Shown one piece after another: positions 53,206-61,108 of a DNA stretch of 64,000 bases; positions within the stretch are counted from its first letter, which is position 1, and every line of letters begins with the position of its first letter. The translations under genes were made by a program, and so were the position numbers. Under the pieces are notes generated by a model. It was not told where the DNA came from. It ran no database searches and saw nothing but the letters and a program-made list of their open reading frames with translations. Source of the DNA: Streptomyces beigongshangae (lineage in GTDB: Bacteria; Actinomycetota; Actinomycetes; Streptomycetales; Streptomycetaceae); assembly GCF_019710745.1 (NCBI RefSeq), contig NZ_JAHKJW010000001.1, forward strand, positions 1 to 64,000, read 5' to 3'.

Positions 53206-53589
53206 TCACCCAGCTTGAGCGACGACTGACGACCCTTCATTCAATTCTGGGTGTTTACGGTAGATAATTTCCCGCATGTGTCGTTCGCCCCATTCGCCCA
53301 GTGGCAGCAGGGCGGTGTTCAGCGCCTGTCCCAGCTCGGTCAGCGAGTACTCGACGCGGGGCGGCACCTCCCCGTACACCTCGCGGTGCACCACGCCGTC
53401 CGCCTCCAGCTCGCGCACCTGCTGGCTCAGCACCTTCTCGCTCACCCCCGGGACGTTCCGGCGCAGTTCCCCGAAACGCAGCGTCCCGGCGTCGTGCAAC
53501 GCCCAGAGGATCAGCGGTTTCCACTTGCCGCCCACGACGTCCACGGCCGCGTCCAGGCCACAGCTGTAGGGGCCCTTGCCCTTCGGCAC
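53206..53589 (-). CDS. HxlR-family transcriptional regulator
   Basis: Winged-helix regulator of 127 residues. 'CGLDAAVDVVGGKWKPLILW' carries the conserved N-terminal Cys of many HxlR proteins (often a thiol or carbonyl sensor), followed by 'LRFGELRRNVPGVSEKVLSQ', 'LEADGVVHREVYGEVPPRVEY' and 'SLTELGQALNTALLPLGEWG'. The GTG at 53589 is chosen because GGGAGGAG lies 6 bases upstream; a TTG two codons earlier is too close to that site. No adjacent target gene is divergent from it, so its regulon is unknown. Confidence 0.92.
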   Translation of the reverse strand: MPKGKGPYSCGLDAAVDVVGGKWKPLILWALHDAGTLRFGELRRNVPGVSEKVLSQQVRELEADGVVHREVYGEVPPRVEYSLTELGQALNTALLPLGEWGERHMREIIYRKHPELNEGSSVVAQAG

Positions 53590-53746
53590 GGTCAACTCCT
53601 CCCGAGAACGGGCAGCGTGCCGGACCCGGCCTCGTCCGGGTCCGGCACGGCCGCCACGACACCGAGGATCACATGGGCCGGGGCGGGTGCGCGCGGAAAA
53701 GGGCGACCGTCCCGGGCACGTCTGACGGATGGCGTACCTGCCTCGC

Positions 53747-53752
53747 TACGAT
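53747..53752 (+). promoter_or_regulatory. -10 box of a probable leaderless NmtR-like promoter
   Basis: TACGAT lies 6 bases before the ATG at 53759, so transcription should begin at or next to the start codon. There is no ribosome site in between, which fits a leaderless mRNA. Confidence 0.5.
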
Positions 53753-53758
53753 GGCGGC

Positions 53759-54109
53759 ATGGGCCACGGAGTCGATGCGAAGAGCAGCACCCGCGAGCGA
53801 CTGGACGCCGTCGGCGCAGCGGACGTCGCCGCGACACTCCAGGCCCTGGCCACGCCCTCCCGGCTGCGCATCCTGGCACGCCTGCGGGAGGGCCCGTGCG
53901 CGGTCGGCGAACTCGCCGAGGCGGCGGACCTGGAGCAGTCGGCGTGCTCGCACCAGCTGCGGCTGCTGCGGAACCTGGGGCTCGTCACGGGTGAGCGACG
54001 CGGAAGGTCGATCGTGTACGCGCTGTACGACCACCATGTGGCGGAGCTGCTGGAACAGGCACTGCACCACGTGGAGCACCTGCGGCTGGGGCTGCGGGAC
54101 GAGGGGTGA
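53759..54109 (+). CDS. ArsR/SmtB-family nickel/cobalt sensor, NmtR-like
   Basis: Metal-sensing repressor of 116 residues very similar in pattern to mycobacterial NmtR. The start ATG 53759 gives 'MGHGV', the same N-terminus as NmtR, whose Gly2 and His3 bind Ni(II); a longer start would bury them. The core has 'VAATLQALATPSRLRILARL', the recognition helix 'LEQSACSHQLRLLRNLGLV' and the alpha-5 ligands in 'VYALYDHHVAELLEQALHH' and 'VEHLRLGL' (Asp, His, His, His equivalents of D91, H93, H104, H107). No metal exporter gene is adjacent, which is unusual for this family. Confidence 0.9.
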   Translation: MGHGVDAKSSTRERLDAVGAADVAATLQALATPSRLRILARLREGPCAVGELAEAADLEQSACSHQLRLLRNLGLVTGERRGRSIVYALYDHHVAELLEQALHHVEHLRLGLRDEG

Positions 54110-54199
54110 GAGGTCTGGGGTGTGAGGGTCGCCGGGTGAGCGGGGGCCCGGACGGGGCACGGCGGTCGGGCCGCCGGGCCGTCGGGCTGCGGTGGGCCG

Positions 54200-54994
54200 T
54201 CAAGCCGTGGCGGGCTTGCGGGCCTCGAAGAGGTGGCGGGTGCTGTGGGCCACGAACGGGCCCTTCGCCCCGATCCGTTCGTGCAGGTCCAGCAGCCGGG
54301 TCCGGTACCGGTCGGCGGTGAAGCCGGGGACCGTCCACACCACCTTCCGCAGGAAGTGCACGACGGCCCCGATGTCGTGGAACTCCATCCGCAACCGCTC
54401 CGCCCGCAGACCGACGATCTCCAGACCGGCCGCCTCGGCCCCGGCGCGTTCGCGGTCCGGGTCGCGGCCGTCGCGCCGGGCGCCGGACCGCGGGCCGAGG
54501 AAGTGCTCGACCAGTTCGCGGGCGCTGGCGGGGCCGACGTGCTGGGCGAAGTACGTACCGCCGGGCCGGAGCACACGGGCGATCTCCGTCCAGTGCGGCG
54601 TCACCGGATGCCGGCTCACGACGAGGTCGAAGGCCCCGTCGCCGAACGGCAGCGGGGCGTCCTCCGGGCAGGCGACGACGACAGCGCCGCGGGGGTGGAG
54701 CAGGGCGGTGGCCCTGGCGACGTTCGGGGGCCAGCCCTCGGTGGCGGCGGTGAGCCTCGGCAACGTCCGGGCGGACGCGAGCACTTCGCCGCCGCCGGTC
54801 TGGATGTCGAGCGCGGCCTCCGCCCCGGCCAGCCGCTCCCCCATGGCCCGGGCGTACCCCCAGGAGGGGCGCTCCTCGGTGGCGCGCCCCTCGAACCACG
54901 AGAAGTCCCACCCCCCGGTGGGGACCGCCTCGGCTTCGGCGACGAGTTCCCCGAAGGTGGGGCCGGCCGCGTCCGGCGGGGTGGTCGGGTCCAT
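54200..54994 (-). CDS. Class I SAM-dependent methyltransferase
   Basis: Methyltransferase of about 264 residues. The SAM-binding motif I appears as 'AALDIQTGGGEVLA' (about 62-75), then 'VVVACPEDAPLPFGDGAFDLVVSRHPV' (motifs around the acidic loop and strand 4) and 'IARVLRPGGTYFAQHVGP' (post-motif). Motif I has TGGGE in place of the common GxGxG, seen in some small-molecule methyltransferases. The ATG at 54994 is one choice; ATG 55018 would add eight residues, and neither has a good ribosome site. Substrate unknown. Confidence 0.85.
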   Translation of the reverse strand: MDPTTPPDAAGPTFGELVAEAEAVPTGGWDFSWFEGRATEERPSWGYARAMGERLAGAEAALDIQTGGGEVLASARTLPRLTAATEGWPPNVARATALLHPRGAVVVACPEDAPLPFGDGAFDLVVSRHPVTPHWTEIARVLRPGGTYFAQHVGPASARELVEHFLGPRSGARRDGRDPDRERAGAEAAGLEIVGLRAERLRMEFHDIGAVVHFLRKVVWTVPGFTADRYRTRLLDLHERIGAKGPFVAHSTRHLFEARKPATA

Positions 54995-55055
54995 CGGACG
55001 ATGGTGACAGGCGGGCATCGCGTACGCGACGGATTTCCCTTCGGTACGCCTGCGC

Positions 55056-55640
55056 CTACGCCTGGGGCGGGGTCCCGTCGGACACCTCGGGCACGTCGGA
55101 TACATCGGGCACATCGAGTACGAGAAGGTCGTGCACGTCCTCGCCGTGCCGGAGCGTGCCGGTCCTGCGGAATCCGTGCCGCTCCAGGAGGCGCACCGAG
55201 GCGGTGTTCCCGGTGAAGGGGTCGGCGTGGAGGGGGCGTGTCCGCTCCTCGCGGAGGAAGAGGGCGAGGGCCTCGGTGCCGATGCCCCTGCCCCAGTGGG
55301 GGCGGCCGAGCCAGTAGCCGATGAAGCGCCGGTCCTCCCCCGTGTCCGCGTCCTTCTCCCACCAGGCGACGATGCTGCCGGCCGGGGTGCCGTCCACGTC
55401 GACCGTCCGTACGAGGACGGTGGGGTCGCCGAGGATGCGGGTGGTCCAGTGCGTCATGAAGCGGTCGCGGGGCCGGGCGGGGAACCTCGACCGCCGGGTC
55501 GCCTCGGGGTCCTGCTCCTGCTCGAAGAAGACCTCCAGATCGGTGTCCCGCACGGTGCGCAGCCGCACGCGGGGGCGCGCGTGCGGCTGCGGAGGCGTGT
55601 GCGGCTGCGTGGCACGGGGTCCGTACGCGTCGTCGCTCAT
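55056..55640 (-). CDS. GNAT-family N-acetyltransferase
   Basis: RimJ/RimL-type acetyltransferase of about 194 residues. 'VRLRTVRDTDLEVFFEQEQD' begins the domain, 'FIGYWLGRPHWGRGIGTEAL' contains the acetyl-CoA pyrophosphate loop, and 'NTASVRLLERHGFRRTGTLR' is the usual C-terminal signature. The N-terminal 30 residues are Pro/His-rich and the C-terminus ends in Asp-Val-Pro/Ser repeats. ATG 55640 is used. It is downstream of the LLM gene on the same strand (75-base gap). Confidence 0.9.
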   Translation of the reverse strand: MSDDAYGPRATQPHTPPQPHARPRVRLRTVRDTDLEVFFEQEQDPEATRRSRFPARPRDRFMTHWTTRILGDPTVLVRTVDVDGTPAGSIVAWWEKDADTGEDRRFIGYWLGRPHWGRGIGTEALALFLREERTRPLHADPFTGNTASVRLLERHGFRRTGTLRHGEDVHDLLVLDVPDVSDVPEVSDGTPPQA

Positions 55641-55715
55641 GCCGCAGGAGTCTGGCACCGGGCACTGACAACCGGCGCGGGCCACGACGCTCCGGAGGGG
55701 CTCGGCCATCGGATG

Positions 55716-56588
55716 TCAGGGGACGAGGGGACGTACCTCCTCGGCCGTGAAGCGGATGAAGCCCTCGGGGTCCGGCTCGTCGGCGGTGGGCTGAAGGATC
55801 ACGGTGTCGGCGCCGGCCTCGACGAGGCGCCGCACGGCCCGGGCGACGGCGTCGGCGTCCCCGGCGGCTCCGAGGTCCGGGACCGACGCCACGCCTTCGG
55901 CCTGCTGCTCGGCCCGGAGGCGGGCGGCGGCGTCGGGGCCCGTCGCGGTGAGGAGGTAGACGGCCACCCGGTGCGCGTCGGTGCGGGAGGCCGCCTCGCG
56001 TCCCTCGTCGATGAGCCGGCGGGCCTTGCGCACCCCCTCCGGCGACGTGTTGGCGGTGAGGATGGTCCCGTCCGCGGCCTCTCCGGAGAGTCTGAGCGAG
56101 CGGGGCCCGGTGGCTCCGGCGAGGATCGGCACCGGTGCCGGCGGAGGCCAGTCGAGGGCGACGTCGTCCAGCTTGACGTACCGGCCGTCGGTGGTGACGC
56201 GCTCGCCGCGCAGCAGGGCGCGCAGCGCCGCGAGGTACTCGCGCAGGAGGGTCACGGGCGACTCGGCCCGGGCGCCGACCTGTCCCATCCAGTCCTGCAC
56301 GCCGTGGCCGACGCCCAGGACGGCCCTGCCCGGGAAGAGCCGGTCCAGGGTGGCGGTCTCCATCGCGGTCGCGGCGACGTTGCGCAACGGGACGGGGAGG
56401 AGGCCGACCCCGACGCGGAGCCGCTCCGTCCACGCGAGGGCGGCCGCGGCCGCCGAGATGCCGCCCTCCAGGAAGCAGTCCTCCCAGAGCCAGAGTTCCT
56501 CCAGCCCGGCGGCGTCCGCCGCGCGGGCCACGGCTCGTAGGCGTTCTGGGGGCAGCTGCGGCCGGAAGACGGCACCGAGTGTGGTCAT
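55716..56588 (-). CDS. LLM-class (F420/FMN) flavin-dependent oxidoreductase
   Basis: Luciferase-like monooxygenase-fold protein of 290 residues. 'GLEELWLWEDCFLEGGISAAAAAL', 'RLRVGVGLLPVPLRNVAATAMETATLDRL' and 'RAVLGVGHGVQDWMGQVG' are typical of F420-dependent members, as is 'PVPILAGATGPRSLRLSGEAADG'. The substrate is unknown. The ATG at 56588 matches the family start. It probably shares a transcript with the acetyltransferase gene. Confidence 0.9.
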   Translation of the reverse strand: MTTLGAVFRPQLPPERLRAVARAADAAGLEELWLWEDCFLEGGISAAAAALAWTERLRVGVGLLPVPLRNVAATAMETATLDRLFPGRAVLGVGHGVQDWMGQVGARAESPVTLLREYLAALRALLRGERVTTDGRYVKLDDVALDWPPPAPVPILAGATGPRSLRLSGEAADGTILTANTSPEGVRKARRLIDEGREAASRTDAHRVAVYLLTATGPDAAARLRAEQQAEGVASVPDLGAAGDADAVARAVRRLVEAGADTVILQPTADEPDPEGFIRFTAEEVRPLVP

Positions 56589-56665
56589 GCGGCCTCTCTA
56601 CCCGGAGGGCGGACGGGAAACAACCTGATGTCCGGGGAGCGGGACAGATCAAGGTCCGCCTCTCC

Positions 56666-57289
56666 TCACGCCTCCTTCGGGAACGTGACCTCCACGCGGC
56701 GGTTCTTGCGGCGGCCCTGTTCCGAGGTGTTGTCGGCGATGGGGTAGTCCTCGCTGTAGCCGCGTACGACGAAGGTGACGTCCATGTCGCCGAGGTTCGA
56801 GGCGAGTTGCGCGTGGACGACCTCCGCGCGCCGCTTGGAGAGGGTGAGGCCGTGGGCGTACGAGCCCAGGTTGTCCGTGAAGCCGAAGACGCGGACGTTC
56901 GTGGCGTTCTGGGCTTTGATCTCGTCCGCGATCGCCCTGATGCGGCCGCGTCCCTCCGGGTTGAGCTTCGAGCTGTCCTTCGGGAACAGGACCTCCGCCT
57001 GGAGGGCGAACGTCACGTCCTCGTTCGTGTCCTCGCGCCGCTCCTCGCCGCCGAGGTCCTCGACGACCGACTTGATGTCCAGTACGCGCGCGGACGCGAG
57101 GGTCGCCCCGTCGGCGAGCTTCAGCCCCGGGCTGTTCGCGTCGACCTCCGGCGGCGGGGACGTGGTGACGCTGCCCGGCGGGGCGCTCGGGTCCTCGTCG
57201 TCCGCGTGGGCCGCGGTCAGGGGGGTCATGAAGACGAGCGTGGTGAGGGCGGTGAGGGCGACCGCCGCGGCGCGGGGGGTGAGGGACAT
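56666..57289 (-). CDS. OmpA-like (peptidoglycan-binding) secreted protein
   Basis: Protein of 207 residues with a signal peptide (about 1-28, ends AHA) and a C-terminal OmpA domain (about 90-207). The glycan-binding pattern is intact: 'NVRVFGFTDNLGSYAHGLTLSKRRAEVV' and 'RGYSEDYPIADNTSEQGRRKNRRVEV', which includes the Asp and Arg that hold diaminopimelate. In a Gram-positive such a protein sits on the outer face and grips the wall. The ATG at 57289 has GAGGG 9 bases upstream; the alternative GTG 57295 overlaps the previous stop. Last gene of the Tad/Flp group. Confidence 0.9.
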   Translation of the reverse strand: MSLTPRAAAVALTALTTLVFMTPLTAAHADDEDPSAPPGSVTTSPPPEVDANSPGLKLADGATLASARVLDIKSVVEDLGGEERREDTNEDVTFALQAEVLFPKDSSKLNPEGRGRIRAIADEIKAQNATNVRVFGFTDNLGSYAHGLTLSKRRAEVVHAQLASNLGDMDVTFVVRGYSEDYPIADNTSEQGRRKNRRVEVTFPKEA

Positions 57290-57291
57290 GG

Positions 57292-57885
57292 TCACTCGCC
57301 CTCGGAGATCTCGACGGAGGCCGGGGGCATCGAGCCGACCTGGAAGGAGACCTCGGTGGTGTCCTCGGGCGGGGCGGGGAACTGGGCGTACCAGTCCGCC
57401 GTCTCGCCCGACTTCACGCCGCCGACGAAGCGCGTGCAGAGGCACCGGCCCTCGGTGTCACGGAGGATGAGGTACTTCTTCTTGCCCGACTGGTCCACCA
57501 GGCTCGCGCCGGCGACGGACGAGGCGTTCTGGCGCAGCTCGTTCTCGTCGCCGCGCCAGTCCGCCGCCACGAACAGCCTCGACCCGTTGTTCGTGACCGT
57601 GCCGGACACAGTCACGAAACCCCCGGCGTCACGCACTGCCGATGTGATGGCGAGGGAGATGTCGCCCTGCTTGGACTCAGCGAGCACCTTGTCCTGCCCG
57701 GGTGCCTGCGACTCCTCGTCCTTGCCGTCGTCGTTGCTCTTGCCGGTGGCGGACGACGAGGCAGCCTTGTCCGGCTTGTCCTCATCGCCTCCCCCGCCGC
57801 AGCCGGCCACCGTGAGGACCAGCCCAGTCGTGATCGCCACGGCGGTCAGTACCGTGCGGCCCTTCGTGGTGCGCCGGATGTTCAT
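57292..57885 (-). CDS. Hypothetical lipoprotein in the Tad locus
   Basis: Secreted lipoprotein of 197 residues with a signal ending in 'LTVAGC' (Cys about 29), a Ser/Asp/Lys-rich linker and a compact beta domain ('ISLAITSAVRDAGGFVTVSG', 'TVTNNGSRLFVAADW', 'DWYAQFPAPPEDTTEVSFQV'). The outer domain resembles immunoglobulin-like or DUF4352-type telokinin-like folds of secreted lipoproteins, but I cannot name it. Two cysteines in 'GRCLCTRF' are close together. It lies between the TadE/G-like and OmpA-like genes with short spacings, so it is likely part of the pilus operon. Confidence 0.8.
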   Translation of the reverse strand: MNIRRTTKGRTVLTAVAITTGLVLTVAGCGGGGDEDKPDKAASSSATGKSNDDGKDEESQAPGQDKVLAESKQGDISLAITSAVRDAGGFVTVSGTVTNNGSRLFVAADWRGDENELRQNASSVAGASLVDQSGKKKYLILRDTEGRCLCTRFVGGVKSGETADWYAQFPAPPEDTTEVSFQVGSMPPASVEISEGE

Positions 57886-57900
57886 CGCTACGGCTTCCTT

Positions 57901-58509
57901 TCACTCGGCCAGATGCACAGAGAACAGCACGGATGCGTCGGGAAGGTCGTCCACATCGAAGTCTTCGGGATCAATGTCCACGGGTTCGCCGTCGCAGTCC
58001 AGTGTGATCGGTTCCGTGGGATCGGCATCGAGGTCGAAGTCGCACCGCGGTTCGATGACAGCGGTGGCGTCCGCCTTGGCGTGTTGTGTCTCCGTGCCCG
58101 GAATGATCGAGTCGCCCACCGTGAAGTTCGTTTCGACGGCCACCCGGAAGCCGGGCAGTCCACCGACGGTGGTGGCCTGGGCCCCGCCCTGGACGGTCGA
58201 GTCGTTCTCGGCGGCCAGTTGCTGTGCCGCGGCCGTGGCTCCGGCCCCGTCGAACCCGTCGCCGTCCAGCCAGTCCAACCAGTCGTCCTCCACGCCGATG
58301 GCGCCCTCCAGGCCCTCCATCAGGTCGTCCCGGGCGCTCTGCGCCGCAGCCAACGCGGCGGCGTCCGCCGCGGACTGTGCTCCGTTCCGCGCGGACGCCG
58401 CCTGGGCGAAGGCGAAAAAGGCGAACGCGGCGAAGAGCAGGATCCCCGTCAGCCAGATGTAAAGAGGGAGGATCGACCCCCGGTCGCCACGAAAGCCCGG
58501 CGGGGTCAG
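57901..58509 (-). CDS. TadE/TadG-like pilus assembly protein without a standard start codon
   Basis: About 202 residues. 'GFRGDRGSILPLYIWLTGIL' is the TadG/TadE-like N-terminal helix entry, followed by a membrane helix (about 14-34) and 'SARNGAQSAADAAALAAAQSA', a hallmark of TadG-type proteins, then an acidic secreted domain. In this frame there is no ATG, GTG or TTG between the last upstream stop-proof region and the helix; the only plausible start is a CTG at 58509 that overlaps the pilin stop (CTGA). Translation by re-initiation from the pilin gene is a likely explanation. The end at 57901 is clear. Confidence 0.75.
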   Translation of the reverse strand: MTPPGFRGDRGSILPLYIWLTGILLFAAFAFFAFAQAASARNGAQSAADAAALAAAQSARDDLMEGLEGAIGVEDDWLDWLDGDGFDGAGATAAAQQLAAENDSTVQGGAQATTVGGLPGFRVAVETNFTVGDSIIPGTETQHAKADATAVIEPRCDFDLDADPTEPITLDCDGEPVDIDPEDFDVDDLPDASVLFSVHLAE

Positions 58510-58748
58510 CCGCCCCCGACGACATCCGCGACCGCGTCGCCGATCGCCCCGGAGATCTGGCCGTCCAGTCCGAGCCCGTCGATCAGCGTGAAGATCCCGG
58601 CGATGAGGATCATCAAGCCCGCGTACTCGACGAATCCCGCGCCCGCGTCCCGGTCGCGTCCGCGCATCCGGCCGGAGACGGTCTGCGCCCAGGTCGCCAA
58701 CGCCCGCTCCATGCCGGCCGTCGCCCTCAGCGTCCAGTTCCTCGCCAT
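58506..58748 (-). CDS. Flp-type pilin-like membrane protein
   Basis: Small protein of 80 residues with a basic N-terminus, then 'DRDAGAGFVEYAGLMILIAG', the class IV/Flp pilin motif (Gly before the hydrophobic helix, Glu at +5 region), and a single helix ending 'DGLGLDGQIS'. A prepilin peptidase would cut after Gly or Ala-Gly before 'FVEYA'. The ATG at 58748 has AAGGGGA 5 bases upstream. It is the first gene after the response regulator and probably the pilus subunit of this Tad system. Confidence 0.88.
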   Translation of the reverse strand: MARNWTLRATAGMERALATWAQTVSGRMRGRDRDAGAGFVEYAGLMILIAGIFTLIDGLGLDGQISGAIGDAVADVVGGG

Positions 58749-58862
58749 CACGTCCCCTTCCCTCCCACCCAGAACCACTACCTTCCCGCGCACCGTACGT
58801 GAGAACCCACCTGCCGCAAGTGGGTCCAGGGGCCCAACTTCCCTTTGCCGGAGTCATCGGAG

Positions 58863-59627
58863 TCACCGGTTCCACCCCCCGTGGGTTCCCTCGCGGGCCG
58901 TGCCCAGCCAGTGGGCTATCGCTTCGCTGCGCGAAGAACTGTGCAGCTTTGCGAAGATGCGGTTGATGTGGTTCTTGACCGTCTTCTCGCTGATGAAGCA
59001 CGTGGCGGCGATCTGCCGGTTGCTCATGCCGGTCGCGATGAGATCCATGACCTCCACCTCCCGTGAACTCAGCCCGTGATCGCAGTGGTTGCGGCCGCGG
59101 CGGTGGAGTCCTGCCGCGTGGGCGGGCCGGGCCTCCGACGACTGTGTCACAATCGATTGCAGGTGCGAAGAGTTTTGGTTCGGTTCGTACGAAACGCCGA
59201 GCGAATCCGAGACATCGACGGCGGAGGACGTGAAAGTGGCCGTACCGGCGCGCAGGTCCCGGACCGCGCCGATCAGTTCGGCGGCCGTGAACTCGCCGTG
59301 GACGAGGTAGCCGACCGCGCCCAGGCGCAGTGCCTGGGCCACCACCTCGGGTTCACGGCTGTACGTCAGCATCATCACCGGAGCGAGCCGGGCCAGCGGG
59401 GGCAGCGCGGTCAGGCCGTCCGTGCCCGGCATGCGTACGTCGAGCAGGATCACGTCGGGGTGGTGGCGGGTCGCGCTCGTGAGGGCCTGCGCGCCGTCGG
59501 ACGCCTGGGCCACGACCTCGATGTCGGGGTGCGCGCCCAGCAGGGCCGCGAGACCGGCCCGTACGACCGGGTTGTCGTCGGCCACGAGCACGTGCAGGGG
59601 CGGGCCGGGGAGTGCCTGGTCAGGCAT
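58863..59627 (-). CDS. NarL/LuxR-family response regulator in the Tad locus
   Basis: Response regulator of 254 residues. The receiver domain (1-130) has 'VLVADDNPVVRAGL', phospho-accepting Asp in 'DVILLDVRMPGTDG' and the later Thr/Lys area 'MLTYSREPEV', where the usual Lys is not obvious. A LuxR helix-turn-helix follows (about 185-250, 'GLSSREVEVMDLIATGMSNRQIAATCFISEKTVKNHI'). Between them is an unusually long, His/Ser/Gln-rich linker (about 140-185). The ATG overlaps the end of the kinase gene by 8 bases, so they are a cognate pair. Confidence 0.92.
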   Translation of the reverse strand: MPDQALPGPPLHVLVADDNPVVRAGLAALLGAHPDIEVVAQASDGAQALTSATRHHPDVILLDVRMPGTDGLTALPPLARLAPVMMLTYSREPEVVAQALRLGAVGYLVHGEFTAAELIGAVRDLRAGTATFTSSAVDVSDSLGVSYEPNQNSSHLQSIVTQSSEARPAHAAGLHRRGRNHCDHGLSSREVEVMDLIATGMSNRQIAATCFISEKTVKNHINRIFAKLHSSSRSEAIAHWLGTAREGTHGGWNR

Positions 59628-61107
59628 GTGCGGCCTCCTCTCGTGGAGTGTGCGGGGGGCGTGCGGACAGGGGGGAGGCGAGCGGGAGGTCCACGATGAC
59701 CTCCGTGCCTCCGCGTTCGGCCGTGCGCAGACGGAGGGCCGCCCCCACGGACGCCGCGCGCTCCAGCATGCCCAGCAGACCGAAGTGGCCGGATCTCGCC
59801 AGGACGTGCACGTCCTCCAGGAACACGGCCGGACCGGCGCCGTCGTCCCGCACGGTCAGGCGCAGGGCGGGCGGTACGGCGCGCGTGCCGGAGGTGAGGG
59901 TGACGTCCACCCGGGTCGCGTTCGCGTGGCGGTGTGCGTTCTCCAGGGCCTCCGAGACGATCGCCAGGAGGTGGCGCGACGTTCCGGGAGGGAGGGGCGG
60001 GGCCGGAGGCGAAGCCTGGGCCGGGGGCGAGGCCGGGGCCGGGGTGGTCTCGTGGGTGAAGGTCGCCGTCAGGCCCGTACGGGATTCGAAGTCGGCCACC
60101 CTCGACGCCAGTTCCGCCGGCAGGTCCGGGGGCGGGGCCGCCAGGGCGGTGTGGGCCCGCAGGTCCGTGAGGAGGTCGCGGGACTCCGCCGCCGCCCGGC
60201 GTGCCGCCCCCGCCACGGCCGCGGCCTGGGCCCCGAGGGCGCGGGGGTCGGTGTCACGGTCCGCGGTGACCGCCAGGGCCTCCGCCGACAGCGCGAGGCC
60301 GTGCAGGGTCTTGGCCACCGAGTCGTGCATCTCACGGGCCAGGCGCGCCCGTTCCGACTCGACGGCCTCCGCCACCGCCAGACGGGAGTTCGCCTCCGCG
60401 AGGGCCCGGCTCGCCGCGCCGAAGTGGAACATCAGGTTGCGCAGGGTGACGCCGATGATGCCCGCCGCCACGCAGAAACCGGCGACGAGGAGGGTGCTGG
60501 CACCGGCGCCGGGGCGCTGGTCCCACGCCCTGAACACCGTGAGCAGGACCACCAGCTGGAGCCCCGTGAAGATCCCCGAGCCGCGCCAGCCGTACAGCAG
60601 GCCCGCCAGCAGGGGGGTGCAGACCGCGGCGTACGCGAGGGGGGAGGCGGGGGAGGCCGTCAGGAGGAGCACCGCGCCGAAGACCAGGTCCACCGCCATG
60701 AGGGTCGGGTGGGCCAGGAGACGGGGCGCGAACCTGTCCCAGTCCCTGAGCATGGCGTACGAGCCCATGACGCCCAGGACCGCCGCGGCGAGGACGGCGT
60801 GGCGGGGGAGGCCGTCCGCCGCGTTGGCCGTGGCGAAGGGGGCGCCGAGGGCGATGAGGGTGAGGCGGACGGCGAACGCCTGCCGGCACAGGGCCTGTAA
60901 GGCGTTGAGCTGGAGCCGGACACTGCCCGGCGCTGCCGCGTCGTCTGCGAAGTAGCCGGTGGGGCGGGCCGTCGTGCGAGGGCCGCCGGTGGGACGGGCC
61001 GTCCTGAGGCCGCGGGTCCGTCGGGGCCGGGCGCGCGGTTCCCCGCGCCCCTCCCGCTTCCGGGGCGCGGATCCGCCGCGTGCCCCGGGGCCCCGGCCGG
61101 TCGTCAT
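59620..61107 (-). CDS. NarL-type sensor histidine kinase in the Tad locus
   Basis: Membrane kinase of about 495 residues. After a basic N-terminus there are about six helices (about 75-215, 'LVFGAVLLLTASPASPLAYA'), a HisKA_3 phosphoacceptor 'RLAREMHDSVAKTLHGLAL' and a HATPase domain with 'LLAIVSEALENAHRHANA' and 'GHFGLLGMLERAASVG'. The start is the ATG at 61107, one base after the TadC stop (TGAGATG); no other standard start exists until the first helix. This start puts a REP-like element inside the first 35 codons, so the basic N-terminal extension is probably recent. Partner of the downstream response regulator. Confidence 0.9.
   Translation of the reverse strand: MTTGRGPGARGGSAPRKREGRGEPRARPRRTRGLRTARPTGGPRTTARPTGYFADDAAAPGSVRLQLNALQALCRQAFAVRLTLIALGAPFATANAADGLPRHAVLAAAVLGVMGSYAMLRDWDRFAPRLLAHPTLMAVDLVFGAVLLLTASPASPLAYAAVCTPLLAGLLYGWRGSGIFTGLQLVVLLTVFRAWDQRPGAGASTLLVAGFCVAAGIIGVTLRNLMFHFGAASRALAEANSRLAVAEAVESERARLAREMHDSVAKTLHGLALSAEALAVTADRDTDPRALGAQAAAVAGAARRAAAESRDLLTDLRAHTALAAPPPDLPAELASRVADFESRTGLTATFTHETTPAPASPPAQASPPAPPLPPGTSRHLLAIVSEALENAHRHANATRVDVTLTSGTRAVPPALRLTVRDDGAGPAVFLEDVHVLARSGHFGLLGMLERAASVGAALRLRTAERGGTEVIVDLPLASPLSARPPHTPREEAAHA
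61011..61052. repeat. REP-like interspersed element, copy 4 (inside coding sequence)
   Basis: CGCGGGTCCGTCGGGGCC then GGCGCGCGGTTCCCCGCGCC, with the same GCGCGG-TTCC-CCGCGC hairpin as copies 1 and 2. It lies within the sensor kinase frame near its 5' end, not in a gap, and is read in frame without a stop. Confidence 0.7.
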
Positions 61108-61108
61108 C

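Noticed and set aside
52785..53240. Minus-strand ORF of 151 codons between hxlR and the terminator
   Set aside because: It overlaps the hxlR C-terminus out of frame, lacks codon bias and has no recognisable domain; kept only as a possible transcript region.
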